The notes: a model not told the origin generated them from the letters alone. Numbered from the stretch's first letter, positions 34,301 to 42,442 are shown. The stretch is DNA of 64,000 nt from Geobacillus proteiniphilus (GCF_001908025.1 NZ_MQMG01000005.1:33632-97631); one strand, 5' to 3'. Numbers and translations are program-made.

Positions 34301-34436
34301 TCCCCTTGATAACGACGACCGCCTCGCCGTCTCGGCTTTCTTTGATGACGGCATCGTATGTTTCGCCTTTTTGCACCATCAGCGTTTGATTTGGCGCCGT
34401 TATCGGTTGTCTGGTAAAAACGTTGCGAATTTCCAT
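31389..34436 (-). CDS. FliK-like hook-length control protein (YlqG-like), 1015 aa
   Basis: A very long protein without signal peptide. Residues about 1-70 look beta-rich, and 100-850 are strongly helical, Gln/Ala/Glu/Lys-rich with heptad-like stretches (ARVRLNQALIQMEQEVRASE). The C-terminal 120 residues have a FliK-type domain (SLPLLWRNEVRNVNVYVNAR, LGILLQANERSLSITLRND, YRVTSVNVTKL). FliK measures the hook and then contacts the FlhB C-domain to switch export; here a FlhB C-domain protein is the overlapping next gene. B. subtilis ylqG-ylqH is a similar pair elsewhere in the genome and shorter. Start ATG with AGGTG. A sigma-D-type promoter lies 39 bp upstream. Confidence 0.82.
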   Translation of the reverse strand: MEIRNVFTRQPITAPNQTLMVQKGETYDAVIKESRDGEAVVVIKGTDVRVRTEGEWPKEGRATIKIVGEQDGLPVARFVSRPQETEAADRATRPVVSSPLPAGWKQVESWLHKQGQPLTKEAVSTLQTFFAEGPGTVEQKLDTVHAVINKKLELTSTHLLAVHEALHGQPFGERLVEIVKKLDPAFALGKQEAQGMENETAPNHSLDMADDSERMRMLAADTFTRESSQGKRTADGINEMAVKADRQFTDISASLKEVIHSSDEGQKAKEFLQKGSTWHNSAQTVQTEKPSASATAARIHQVSEQVAREPNLSKAMDYVRQHVVEAVDVDGNVAERLDRVLREVVQLQRQGLKIEARVRLNQALIQMEQEVRASEAGHQLERRISYDSGVLAKQIRDIRTEAARTLDLSQVLTRVRDQLAENSQLPAAVRQKVEALLKETAWLQQIGQHGLAKTHLVRQLAQLEQAAAVDRAMHPAAPVSARQAANAQETVDSAAGKQTAQTPAASPLEQIDSAIEDRLQRHVSQINVQSDTADLEQWAEQMKEAIRRAIKLFQHEPILDKALDAVQGKMREALHSQPHWRQSWDDALAKAMELQEKGRELAARQTVLKTLNEIEASLSSPLNDRTAHIDALFDGPWQAGLPLQTKDFLVQTVTKKMAQAARDFQMVKRDIMRHLEAALQWTEQGGQGTRLQVKQLLETAMKQLDNAILKSDILLFTDMATEKQLMKASSQLAEAKKRLHQGDERGARKIVNEVKDVLANMVLKPSETKVKHFVAGLGEPQADLSKAFLRQMNEAVQPFVDGPSARQLFEALRRFGFMHDYEAAESLVQKGADGEGTPQNMKATLLQLAQSGNEPIARQAEQALTNLTGQQLLNRWDAGAGMQSLFFSLPLLWRNEVRNVNVYVNARQDGERIDWENCRLYFLLETKKLGDLGILLQANERSLSITLRNDRDDFAEKAAPFIDMAKERLEEIGYRVTSVNVTKLTNETKRQEEEKRAPSARSSAPFTERGYDFTI

Positions 34437-34474
34437 CCCCGTTCACCTTCCGCTCCATTGGGTTGCTACTGTTT

Positions 34475-34502
34475 ATATCGGCACGTAGGCTTCCAATGTT
34501 TA
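34475..34502 (-). promoter_or_regulatory. Sigma-D-type promoter of the FliK-like gene
   Basis: Minus strand TAAA (34499-34502), 16-nt spacer, GCCGATAT (34475-34482). The spacer is one base longer than usual. It falls in the 70-bp gap after comFC. Confidence 0.75.
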
Positions 34503-34507
34503 CACTG

Positions 34508-35200
34508 TTACGCGCGAATGAGCGTCAACGCCCCCACCTCGGCCGCCCCCGCCTCAAGCAAGACGCGGGCGGCGTGGCGGACGGTGATGCCCGTCGTGTA
34601 AATGTCATCGATGAGAACGATTCGCTTCCCATTTATCGGCGGATGGCCGGAGAGAAAAAACGGGTTGTCGGTCTCCAGCCGCTCGCGGCGCGATTTTTTC
34701 GATTGTTTTTCGGAATGCTTGCGAGAAAGCCAAGGAAAACACGGAAACGGAAGCAGGCGGGCGAGCGCTTCCGCTTGGTTGAAGCCGCGCTCATACAGCC
34801 GTTCGGGGCTCAGCGGGATCGGGACGATGTGCCAATCGCGGCCGAAATGTCGGCGAAACGCTTGGGAAAACGGACGGCGGAATGCCTCGACGATGACATA
34901 GTCGCCGCGGAATTTCCATAAGGCGACGACTTCTTTCATCCAGTCGTTGTATATATACACGGATCGGTTTTTCACGAGCACCCTCCCCCACTGTTCATCT
35001 TCCTGCCACCGTAGGCAGTCGGCGCACAGCGATGGCTTGGCTTCCTCAAGCGGGCGGCCGCACATCTCGCAAAGGCGGCCGTCAATGAGTTTGAACAACC
35101 CGCGGCAGCGCGGGCAAAGGACGTCAAGGTCTTCGAGGAAAAGAAGCTGGCGCCAGCTCGCGATCGGGTTGTACGGAGAATGGCAAAGAAGGCAGTTCAT
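34508..35200 (-). CDS. comFC: Competence protein ComFC (phosphoribosyltransferase-like)
   Basis: A 230-aa protein with an N-terminal zinc region (MNCLLCHSPYNP, CPRCRGLF, CEMCGRPL, CADCLRW) and a C-terminal phosphoribosyltransferase fold with the PRPP loop VLIDDIYTTGIT. ComFC acts with ComFA in taking up transforming DNA, probably in the cytoplasm. ATG overlaps the end of comFA by 4 bp. No comFB is present. In B. subtilis yvyF follows; here a flagellar module intervenes. Confidence 0.95.
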   Translation of the reverse strand: MNCLLCHSPYNPIASWRQLLFLEDLDVLCPRCRGLFKLIDGRLCEMCGRPLEEAKPSLCADCLRWQEDEQWGRVLVKNRSVYIYNDWMKEVVALWKFRGDYVIVEAFRRPFSQAFRRHFGRDWHIVPIPLSPERLYERGFNQAEALARLLPFPCFPWLSRKHSEKQSKKSRRERLETDNPFFLSGHPPINGKRIVLIDDIYTTGITVRHAARVLLEAGAAEVGALTLIRA

Positions 35201-36588
35201 GGGCGCAACAGCCCCCTTTTCTTCGCTTCTTCATTCATCCGGAGGATATGGCGGCGCGCCCGCACCATCTCGTTCGTTTTCCCGTGATGGAAAAAGCGGA
35301 CATCGCCATCCGGAAATGCGGCGTGGCGGCCCACGCGGCCGGCGATTTGCACGAGAGCGCTTTCCGTGAAGATGCGGTCTTCGGCGCCGAGAACAGCGAC
35401 ATCGATGTTCGGCACCGTCACTCCCCGTTCAAGGATCGTCGTTGTGACGAGCAACGGCACGCGCCCATCGCGAAATTCCTGAACGTGCTCGGCTCTGTCT
35501 GGGGCTTCGGCATGAACGCCGACGATGCGGGGATCGACGCGCTGCAAGAGGCGAGTGACAGCTTCAAGCTCATCGATATGGGGAACGAACAAAAACGCTT
35601 GTTTTCCCTGCGCCAAACGATGGAGAACCCACGCAAGGACGTTTTCGGGCAAGCGGCCGCGCTCTAACCGTTTGCGCCAATTGCCGCACCATTCGAACAC
35701 GGGGACGGGAAGCGGATGGCCGTGGTAGCGGGCGGGGATGACGGCGGCTTGCCGCTTGCCGCGCGCAATGTCAAGCTGCCAAGCGCGGGATGGAGTGGCG
35801 GTTAAATAAATGAGGCTCGACTGTTCTTTCCGCGCTTGACTGACGGCGTATTCGAGCATCGGCTCAGCAGAATATGGAAAGGCATCGACTTCATCCACGA
35901 TCATGGCGTCAAAGACGCGGTAAGCCCGCAGCAACTGGTGGGTGGTTGAGAGGACCAAGGAAGCGATCCGCCCGCGCTCTTCGCTTCCGCCGTACCAAAC
36001 AGCGAGCGGAACGCGCGGGAACGCTTGGCGAAAGCGGGGAGCAAGCTCGCGGACGACATCGGTCCGTGGCGTGGCGAGGCCAACGCGCCAGCCCTTCTCG
36101 AGCGCGGCGGCGATGGCGGGAAACAAAATCTCGGTTTTCCCTGCGCCGCATACGGCCCAAACGAGCAGTTCGCTTCGATCGAGCACGGCCTGTTTGACAG
36201 CCATAGCGGCATCCTCCTGAGCGGCGGACAGCGTCCCATCCCAAACAAGCGGCGCCTCGTGCCGCTCGGACGGAAGTGGCATCGTCACGTGCACAAGGTG
36301 AGTGCAGGAGCTGATGCGCCCCATCATCAAACATTTGCGGCAATAGCAGCAATCCGTCCCACAGCGGGCGCATGGAAACGATGCAAAAAGACGCGCGTCT
36401 TCATTCCCGCAGCGCATACAGCGCCAGCCGCTTGATGTTTTGATGAGGCCGGGATGTTCGTGAACCCAACTGGCTTGCACCGCGGCTTTGATTTCTTCAT
36501 CAGAAAACGGCAGTTGTTCGCGTGGGAGGCGCTGGCCGTTCAACCATGAAACGAGGTGTGGAACACAAGATGGTCGTTGGATGCACAA
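35197..36588 (-). CDS. comFA: ATP-dependent competence helicase ComFA
   Basis: A 463-aa DEAD-box-type ATPase that helps drive incoming single-stranded DNA into the cell. An N-terminal four-Cys zinc ribbon (CMRCGNEDARLFASFPCARC with CCYCRKC) precedes Walker A (WAVCGAGKTEILFP), DEVDAFPYS, the LTATPSR motif and C-terminal motifs TTTILERGVTVP and QIAGRVGRH. Start is TTG 36588 with AAAAGGAGTG 7 nt upstream; no ATG fits. It overlaps comFC by 4 bp. Confidence 0.95.
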   Translation of the reverse strand: MCIQRPSCVPHLVSWLNGQRLPREQLPFSDEEIKAAVQASWVHEHPGLIKTSSGWRCMRCGNEDARLFASFPCARCGTDCCYCRKCLMMGRISSCTHLVHVTMPLPSERHEAPLVWDGTLSAAQEDAAMAVKQAVLDRSELLVWAVCGAGKTEILFPAIAAALEKGWRVGLATPRTDVVRELAPRFRQAFPRVPLAVWYGGSEERGRIASLVLSTTHQLLRAYRVFDAMIVDEVDAFPYSAEPMLEYAVSQARKEQSSLIYLTATPSRAWQLDIARGKRQAAVIPARYHGHPLPVPVFEWCGNWRKRLERGRLPENVLAWVLHRLAQGKQAFLFVPHIDELEAVTRLLQRVDPRIVGVHAEAPDRAEHVQEFRDGRVPLLVTTTILERGVTVPNIDVAVLGAEDRIFTESALVQIAGRVGRHAAFPDGDVRFFHHGKTNEMVRARRHILRMNEEAKKRGLLRP

Positions 36589-37411
36589 GAAGCATCACTC
36601 CTTTTGAAAGTATGAAAAGCACGTTCCCTAGCTGGGAGGCAAAAAGAGCAGATGACGCGGCAAAAACGCCATGGAAAACACCCTCTCCCCAAGTTGAGAG
36701 GCTTGAAGCGCATAAAGGTACAGGAAGAGCGATCTGACGGCATTCTTTTTCTTAAAAAGTTAGAAAGGTGATAAAAAATGGACGCCATGCACAAAACGGC
36801 AGCATTCGATCAGAAAAGAAAGTGGAGATGAAAAGGCCTTTCCAAATGGAATAAGGATGTGGTTTGACCGTCTTTTTCACGACATATCGGCCTTCGAAAG
36901 AAATGAATGCGGCGAAACATGACGCCAGCAAAGATTCGCCAGGAGCCATGGAGGCGAGCGATCATGCGTTTCGACAACATTCCCAGGGAAATAACGACAA
37001 ATTTTTCAGGAAAGGAAAACGGTTCGACAAGTTCGGCCAGCCCCACATCTCCGGTCCGTTTCATAAAGCGGAGAGAGGAGAAGAAGACGATGCAGCTGAC
37101 GAATTTGACATTCCACACACCTAAAGGAATGGGCTTTCTCGCTCTTATGTTTGTCACGGATGAATTCGTCAGCTGCGGGCAGTTATGGAGAATACAGCCG
37201 AAGGAGAATGGCAAGTGCATCGAAGTTGGATGAGGAAATCGGGAAAAATCTTATATGAATAGCATCCACATGGCCAAAAACTCATTCGGATCATTTCGTC
37301 CCATGAACGCCAAACGGGAAGACTGAAACATCTTGATCGACCATACAGCGGAAACGAGAATCCGCCGCCGCGCAAGGCGGAGCGGACCGCTCCTCCTTGC
37401 GCTCGGCTTAC
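36589..37411. other. 820-bp gap upstream of comFA, up to the IS left end
   Basis: No gene supported on either strand; the open frames lack ribosome sites and known motifs. It must contain the comFA promoter, but I find no clear ComK boxes or -35/-10 pair. One strong structure exists: a perfect 14-bp inverted repeat at 37093-37176. The purine-rich plus strand may be decayed coding sequence. Confidence 0.45.
37093..37176. repeat. 14-bp perfect inverted repeat with internal hairpin
   Basis: GCAGCTGACGAATT (37093-37106) and AATTCGTCAGCTGC (37163-37176), with an internal CATTCC/GGAATG hairpin between them. No T tract follows. It could be a remnant of a palindromic element. Confidence 0.7.
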
Positions 37412-37418
37412 AGAAAAA

Positions 37419-37462
37419 GCCGTCTGAAAGCCCACGGTTTCAATCGTGGGATGAAAGACGGC
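37419..37462 (+). repeat. IS left-end hairpin
   Basis: Outer stem GCCGTC/GACGGC and inner CCCACG/CGTGGG. The flanking GAAAGCCCAC...GTGGGATGAAAG is shared with the left end of the second element at 63341-63371. Confidence 0.85.
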
Positions 37463-37555
37463 GTTGCTCGGTAATCCCTTAATAGGATTACTTAGAGCAA
37501 CCATTTTTATCTTTAAGTGTTGCAGTATAACCATTAAACTGATACAATTAATAAT

Positions 37556-37954
37556 ATGGAACAAGAATATCGAAGAACGAAAACAACTGTATCTTTGATT
37601 AACTATCATTTTGTTTTCTGTCCGCGTTATCGAAGAAAGGTGTTAGTAGGCAGAGTGGAAGAGCGATTCAAGCAGTTAGTAGAAGAAATTTGCCAAGAGA
37701 ATGATTGGGTCATCCTTGCTATGGAAGTGATGCCTGATCATTGCCATTTGTTCTTGAATTGCCTCCCTTCTGATTCTCCATCAGATATTATGGCAAGAGT
37801 GAAAGGAGTGACTTCCAGACGATTAAGACAGGAATTTAAACACTTGTCTCATTTGCCTAGTCTTTGGACACGCTCTTTCTTCGTTAGTACAGCAGAGAAT
37901 GTATCAAGTGAAACAATAAAACGCTATGTGGAATCTCAAAAGAAAAGGGGGTGA
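37556..37954 (+). CDS. tnpA: IS200/IS605-family Y1 transposase TnpA
   Basis: A 132-aa HUH single-strand transposase, the usual size. The HUH metal motif is in MPDHCHLFLNC (His-Cys-His) and the catalytic Tyr is in ETIKRYVESQ. N-terminus NYHFVFCPRYRRKVL is typical. It cuts and joins single-stranded ends at the replication fork, recognising the subterminal hairpins. The stop overlaps the tnpB ribosome site. Confidence 0.95.
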   Translation: MEQEYRRTKTTVSLINYHFVFCPRYRRKVLVGRVEERFKQLVEEICQENDWVILAMEVMPDHCHLFLNCLPSDSPSDIMARVKGVTSRRLRQEFKHLSHLPSLWTRSFFVSTAENVSSETIKRYVESQKKRG

Positions 37955-37958
37955 ATCC

Positions 37959-39014
37959 ATGCCCACGATCACACTAAGGCTGGAGCTGCACAACCCAACG
38001 AAAGTCAAACAAGACATGTATGAACGGATGACAGAAGTGAATACATCGTTTGCGAATTGGCTGTTGAATCATCCCGAGCTGAATCAAGCGACGAGCAAAA
38101 TTTTTAAAGAGTTTTCGTCGCAGCGGTTTCCTTCTGCCGTCGTGAATCAGACGATTCGAGAAGTGAAGTCTCAAAAGAAAAACCAGAAAACAAAGAAGTT
38201 CCGAACATTATGGTGTTGCTTTAACAACCAAAACGTAAAGGTGGAAAAGAAAGGAGAGTTCTACACGGTTTCATTCCCCACACTGGAGAAACGAATTGGC
38301 GTGCCTGTCGTCACGCGTTCCTATCAAGAAGCGTGGCTGAATCGGCTTATCAATGGAACCGCCAAACAAGGGGCAGCCAAGCTCTACAAAAAGAGAAAGA
38401 AATGGTACTTGGCTATCACCATCACCTTTGAAATGGAGCCGCGACACGAAACAAAGGTGATGGGGGTTGACCTTGGGCTTCGCTATATCGCCGTTGCCAG
38501 CGTAGGAACGAAATCGTTGTTTTTCAAAGGGAGCCAATGCGCCTTTGTACGCCGACGATATGCGGCTTTGCGGCGAACGTTGGGCAAAGCCAAGAAGCTC
38601 CATATGATTCGCAAAATCGGCCGTAAAGAGTCCCGCTGGATGAAGGATAGGAACCATAAAATCAGCCGTCAAATCGTCCGTTTTGCCCTCGCCAACGGTG
38701 TTGGCGTGATTCGAATGGAAGAGTTGACGGGGATTCGAAAGCGGGCAACATCGGCCAAAGAAGCAGGACGAAGCCTTCATTCTTGGGCATTTCACCAACT
38801 ACAAACGATGATTGCCTATAAAGCCGAAATGGCAGGCATTCGGGTGGAGTGGGTGAATCCAACTTATACGAGCCAAACGTGTAAATGCGGACATCGGGAA
38901 AAGGAAAATCGCAATGGCATCCACTTTCAGTGTAAAAAATGCGGATACACCCTCCACGCCGACTTAAATGGCGCAATCAACATCGCCAAAGCGATTTCGG
39001 GCTTTGCCGCCTAA
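37959..39014 (+). CDS. tnpB: RNA-guided nuclease TnpB (intact)
   Basis: A 351-aa transposon nuclease, ancestor-type of Cas12. ATG 37959 follows AAGGGGGTG at 5 nt and lies 4 bp after tnpA; the frame is open 33 bp further upstream. RuvC-like catalytic residues: Asp in VMGVDLGLRYIAVAS, Glu in VIRMEELTGI, Asp in HADLNGAINIAKAI. The zinc ribbon is CKCGHREKENRN with CKKCGYT. TnpB cuts DNA matching a guide taken from the sequence next to the right end, beside a TAM that normally equals the target (TTAC here), helping the element persist. Confidence 0.95.
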   Translation: MPTITLRLELHNPTKVKQDMYERMTEVNTSFANWLLNHPELNQATSKIFKEFSSQRFPSAVVNQTIREVKSQKKNQKTKKFRTLWCCFNNQNVKVEKKGEFYTVSFPTLEKRIGVPVVTRSYQEAWLNRLINGTAKQGAAKLYKKRKKWYLAITITFEMEPRHETKVMGVDLGLRYIAVASVGTKSLFFKGSQCAFVRRRYAALRRTLGKAKKLHMIRKIGRKESRWMKDRNHKISRQIVRFALANGVGVIRMEELTGIRKRATSAKEAGRSLHSWAFHQLQTMIAYKAEMAGIRVEWVNPTYTSQTCKCGHREKENRNGIHFQCKKCGYTLHADLNGAINIAKAISGFAA

Positions 39015-39176
39015 CCTAGCGCACTGATCACAGGTGCGCCGCCCATCGGGGTACATCCTAACCCGATGGGACGGGCTGATGACACAGCCCCTGAACTTGG
39101 GCGTTGTCTGAACCTGAAAAGGATGAGGACGCTAACGACCCAGGAATCCCACGGCTTTAGCCGTGTGGAGTGTCAA
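39015..39176 (+). ncRNA. Right-end omega RNA of the IS605-type element
   Basis: Four ordered stems after the tnpB stop: GCGCAC/GTGCGC (39019-39039), CCCATCGGG/CCCGATGGG (39042-39070), GGGCTG/CAGCCC (39073-39090), CACGGC/GCCGTG (39150-39165). This is the expected scaffold of a TnpB guide RNA. The guide itself would be the bases after 39176, that is, the 3' end of degV in antisense. Confidence 0.8.
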
Positions 39177-40027
39177 GGCTGATACCACGTCAACCCGAGC
39201 GCGCCTTCGCCGACATGCGTGGCGATGACTGGGCCAAAATAGCTGATCGAAAATTCGACGTGCGGATAGCGGGCGGACAGCTCGTCGCGCCAGCGGCCCG
39301 CCTCATCCGGCTGGTTGGCGTGGATGATGGCGGCTTTGAGCGGCACGCCTTTTTCCGCATCTTCGGCGAACAGCTCTTCGATGCGGTGGACTGCTTTTTT
39401 GCGCGTGCGAATTTTTTCAAACGGCACGATCACTTTGTTTTCAAAGCGAAGAAGCGGCTTGATTTGCAAGAGGCCGCCGATGAACGCCTGCGCCCCGGTC
39501 AGCCGTCCGCCCCGCTGCAGATGGGCCAAGTCGTCGACCATAAAGTAGGCGCGCAACGTTTGTTTCATTTCATCCAAACGAGCGATGATATCCTCAGGGG
39601 GCCTCCCCGCCTGCGCCATTTCCGCCGCTTCGATGGCATAAAACCCTTGTGCCATGCAGCTGATTTCCGAGTCGTATGCGTAAACACGCAATCCGTCCAC
39701 CATCGTCCCTGCCGTGACCGCCCCTTGGTATGTGCCGCTGATGCCGCTTGAGAGGTGGATGCTGATGACCGCCTCGTACCCTTCCTCGCGAATGGCAGTG
39801 AACAAGTCAACGAACTCACCGACCGACGGTTGGGACGTCGTCGGCAACGTCGGATGCTGCTTGATTTTGGCAAAAAATTCATTGGCCGTCATATCAATCT
39901 CTTCGCGATACGTCTCATCCCCGAAAATGACGCTGAGCGGAATCAAGCGAATGCCAAGCCTCTCGCGCACCTCTTTCGGCAAGTAGGCCGTGCTGTCGGT
40001 GACAATTGCCGTTTTCACGAACGCCAT
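39173..40027 (-). CDS. DegV family fatty-acid-binding protein
   Basis: A 284-aa cytoplasmic protein of the DegV/FakB family. Members bind fatty acids, and FakB subunits present them to the kinase FakA. N-terminus KTAIVTDSTAYLPKEV, the HLSSGISGTYQGA loop and YFMVDDLAHLQRGGRL (ligand-binding residues) are typical. It follows degU as yviA does in B. subtilis. The last three bases of its stop codon region belong to the inserted IS: the stop is TGA read from the IS end TCAA, while before insertion it would have been CCG-TAA, so the protein is unchanged. An extended -10 promoter is at 40054-40062. Confidence 0.94.
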   Translation of the reverse strand: MAFVKTAIVTDSTAYLPKEVRERLGIRLIPLSVIFGDETYREEIDMTANEFFAKIKQHPTLPTTSQPSVGEFVDLFTAIREEGYEAVISIHLSSGISGTYQGAVTAGTMVDGLRVYAYDSEISCMAQGFYAIEAAEMAQAGRPPEDIIARLDEMKQTLRAYFMVDDLAHLQRGGRLTGAQAFIGGLLQIKPLLRFENKVIVPFEKIRTRKKAVHRIEELFAEDAEKGVPLKAAIIHANQPDEAGRWRDELSARYPHVEFSISYFGPVIATHVGEGALGLTWYQP

Positions 40028-40053
40028 TCCTTCCTGATTCAGGATTTTGTTCC

Positions 40054-40062
40054 ATTATACCA
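40054..40062 (-). promoter_or_regulatory. Extended -10 promoter of the degV-family gene
   Basis: Minus strand TGGTATAAT, about 25 nt before the start codon and its AGGAAGG site. No good -35. Confidence 0.5.
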
Positions 40063-40370
40063 AAAAGGCTGGACGCCCACCACTGCAAACGGGACGGGCT
40101 GCATCGCACCGAAATGGACAAGCATGGCACGCCGCTCCAGCAGCCGCCAAGCAGGGATGCACAGGGCGGCTCTCATATTCCAACGGTGCTCTTTTGGCTC
40201 CGCCGATTGCCGAAACAGAGCGAGACAGCCGCCTCCTACCTTTAGAACGGCCTGCGGCAGCCAAAAACGAACGGTTTCTTCCGCCAGCCATCCCGCGCCA
40301 ACCGCTGCACCTTTGTGTTGGGCGGTTTCGTCTATGGTCCATCAATGAGAGGGAACCCCTCTTCCCGTGA
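40063..40370. other. 308-bp gap between degU and the degV-family promoter
   Basis: No gene is supported. A small hairpin (AGAGGGGTTCCCTCT near 40349-40363) lies about 10 bp past degU but has no T tract. Otherwise nothing notable. Confidence 0.4.
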
Positions 40371-41045
40371 TTAGCGCACCTCAACCCAGCCGTTTTTGAT
40401 CGCAACCACAACGGCTTGCGTCCGGTCGTTGACGTTTAATTTTTGCAAGATGCTGCTGACGTGGTTTTTCACCGTTTTTTCGCTAATGTACAGCGCCTCG
40501 CCGATGGCGCGGTTGCTTTTGCCGTCAGCCAACAGCTGCAACACTTCGCACTCGCGCCGCGTCAGCAAATGAAGCGGGCGGCGCACCTCCTGCTTGATCG
40601 CCACACCTCCCCTTTCCGTCGTCAAGCGGCGGTATTCGCGAATCAAGTTGTGCGTCACTTTCGGATGCAAATACGAACCGCCTTCAGCGACGATTCTCAC
40701 CGCCTCAATGAGCGTATCGGCGTCCATCTCCTTCAACAAATACCCGGTCGCTCCCGTCTGCAAGGCGCGCATGACATAGTTTTCATCGTCATGAATCGAC
40801 AGCACGACGACTTTCGTATCAGGGTAAGCTTCAATCAGCTGTTTCGTCGCCTCAACGCCGTTGATGTCCGGCATGTTAATGTCCATCAGCACCAAATCGG
40901 GGCGGTATGTTTCGACGATCGAAAGCGCTTCGCTTCCGTCGCTTCCTTCCGCCACGACTTCAAAATCGCCCTCAAATTCCAAAATGCGCTTGATGCCCTC
41001 GCGAAACAGCTGGTGATCGTCGATAATCGCGATGCGTGTTTTCAT
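40371..41045 (-). CDS. degU: Two-component response regulator DegU
   Basis: A 224-aa NarL-type regulator. Receiver domain with acidic pocket DD (9-10) and phospho-acceptor D55 (LVLMDINMP), conserved Thr/Ser and Lys following, then a LuxR-type HTH ([20 protein letters not shown] and [16 protein letters not shown]). In Bacillus DegU steers exoenzymes, competence and motility, so its position beside comF and flagellar genes is classical. It overlaps degS by 4 bp (ATGA). Confidence 0.97.
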   Translation of the reverse strand: MKTRIAIIDDHQLFREGIKRILEFEGDFEVVAEGSDGSEALSIVETYRPDLVLMDINMPDINGVEATKQLIEAYPDTKVVVLSIHDDENYVMRALQTGATGYLLKEMDADTLIEAVRIVAEGGSYLHPKVTHNLIREYRRLTTERGGVAIKQEVRRPLHLLTRRECEVLQLLADGKSNRAIGEALYISEKTVKNHVSSILQKLNVNDRTQAVVVAIKNGWVEVR

Positions 41046-42223
41046 CGTTTCCTTTCCTCCTTGTTCGTTTTGTCAGTCGAACGGTCGAGCGGAACGCGAA
41101 TGAACACGGTCGTTCCGCTGCCAATCTTTGAGCGGATGTCGAGCGTGCCGCCGAGCAGCTCAACCCGCTCCCGCATTCCGATCAAGCCGAACGCATTTTC
41201 TTTTTTGACTGATGGATCAAATCCTTTGCCATCGTCTTTGACACTGACAAGCAGATGGTGGCACGTCACTTCCATTTTGACGTCGATATGGCGCGCTTCG
41301 GCATGCTTCAAGGCGTTTTGCACCGATTCTTGGACAAGCCGAAACACGGCCGCCTCCATCCGCGACGGCAGCCGAATTTCTTCGCCGATATGTACAAAGG
41401 AAATGTGGACTCCCTTGTTATATTCTTCGGTCGTTTGCAAGTATTTTTTTAGCGTCGGAACCAATCCTAAATCATCAAGCGCCATCGGCCGCAAATCGTA
41501 AATGATGCGGCGCACTTCGGACAAAGCCGAACGCACCATTTTGCGAAAATCGCGAATCTCGGCGATCGCCGCCTCTGTCCCTCGCTCTTTGATCACCTTT
41601 TCGACCAAATCAGACCGAAGAAGGACGTGAGCGAGCAGCTGCGCCGGGCCGTCATGGATTTCCCGCGACAGCCGCCGCCGCTCTTCTTCCTGGGCTTCGA
41701 TGATTTTCAGCCCAAATTCCTGCTTTTGCTTCGCTCCTTCAATAAGCTCGCCGACCTGGCGGAAATCGCTGTTTAAGTAGTGGAGCACGACCGTAATTTG
41801 TCCAACTAAATAATCGGCGCGTTCGATAATTTGCGCAAGGCTCGCCAATCTCCGCTCGAGCTCGTCGCGGCGCAGCCGCAGCTGTTTCTCCCGCTCGCGC
41901 ACCATCGTCAGCTTCATATGCAGCCCGTGCGCCTGCTCATACGCCTCGCGAATATCTTGCTCCGAGTGGGTGGAAAAGTTTTGGCTCACTTCTGACAGGC
42001 GGCGGCGCGCCTGACGCGCCTTCATTTCCAGCTGATCCGCTTCTTCGATCGCCTGCACGGTCAGCCGCTTCACCTCCTCGAGTTCGCGAAGCAAATGGTC
42101 GTGCTCTTGACGCGACTGCTCCCCGATGCGAAAAATTTCGTCTTTGCTATGTTGAACGGTGTCGATCATTTTTTCGACAATCCGATCCAACTGCTTCACG
42201 TCCCATTGTTTTGCCTCAGCCAT
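41042..42223 (-). CDS. degS: Cytoplasmic sensor histidine kinase DegS
   Basis: A 393-aa kinase without membrane segments, as known for DegS. An N-terminal sensor coiled coil (about 1-170, with RREIEE-type charged helices) leads to the HisKA_3 box [11 protein letters not shown] (H190) and a C-terminal ATPase domain ([35 protein letters not shown]). Start ATG with GGAGG. It phosphorylates DegU, encoded in the overlapping next gene. Confidence 0.97.
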   Translation of the reverse strand: MAEAKQWDVKQLDRIVEKMIDTVQHSKDEIFRIGEQSRQEHDHLLRELEEVKRLTVQAIEEADQLEMKARQARRRLSEVSQNFSTHSEQDIREAYEQAHGLHMKLTMVREREKQLRLRRDELERRLASLAQIIERADYLVGQITVVLHYLNSDFRQVGELIEGAKQKQEFGLKIIEAQEEERRRLSREIHDGPAQLLAHVLLRSDLVEKVIKERGTEAAIAEIRDFRKMVRSALSEVRRIIYDLRPMALDDLGLVPTLKKYLQTTEEYNKGVHISFVHIGEEIRLPSRMEAAVFRLVQESVQNALKHAEARHIDVKMEVTCHHLLVSVKDDGKGFDPSVKKENAFGLIGMRERVELLGGTLDIRSKIGSGTTVFIRVPLDRSTDKTNKEERKR

Positions 42224-42442
42224 TTGCCAACCTCCAACAACACTGCCAAACGGTACACATGGGCGCCAGCAAAATTTGTTTGAAGGAAAAAAGTTGTCGA
42301 TTTATAATAATAAAAGCATGCCCTATCTATTGCTCTTTTATTTTCAGTTTACCATAATTAGAGTAGAGCGCTAGCCATTCATGCAAAAAAATGAACAAAA
42401 TTAAACCGTTTTCGCGTTTTTTGTATGTTGAGGTGTTTTGCT

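Larger units (their letters stand above)
37412..39176 (+). mobile_element. Complete IS605-type element (tnpA + tnpB), target TTAC
   Basis: A 1765-bp single-strand transposon. The left boundary follows TTAC at 37408-37411, then a subterminal hairpin at 37419-37462 (GCCGTC/GACGGC outer, CCCACG/CGTGGG inner). The right end closes with hairpin CACGGC-TTTA-GCCGTG (39150-39165) and TCAA (39173-39176). TTAC and TCAA are the cleavage sites known for IS608, a relative. Both genes look intact, so the element may be active. It sits exactly at the end of degV. Confidence 0.9.

Noticed and set aside
36810..37233. Open frames of 108 and 136 codons on the two strands
   Set aside because: No ribosome sites, no recognisable domains, and they overlap each other; treated as non-coding.
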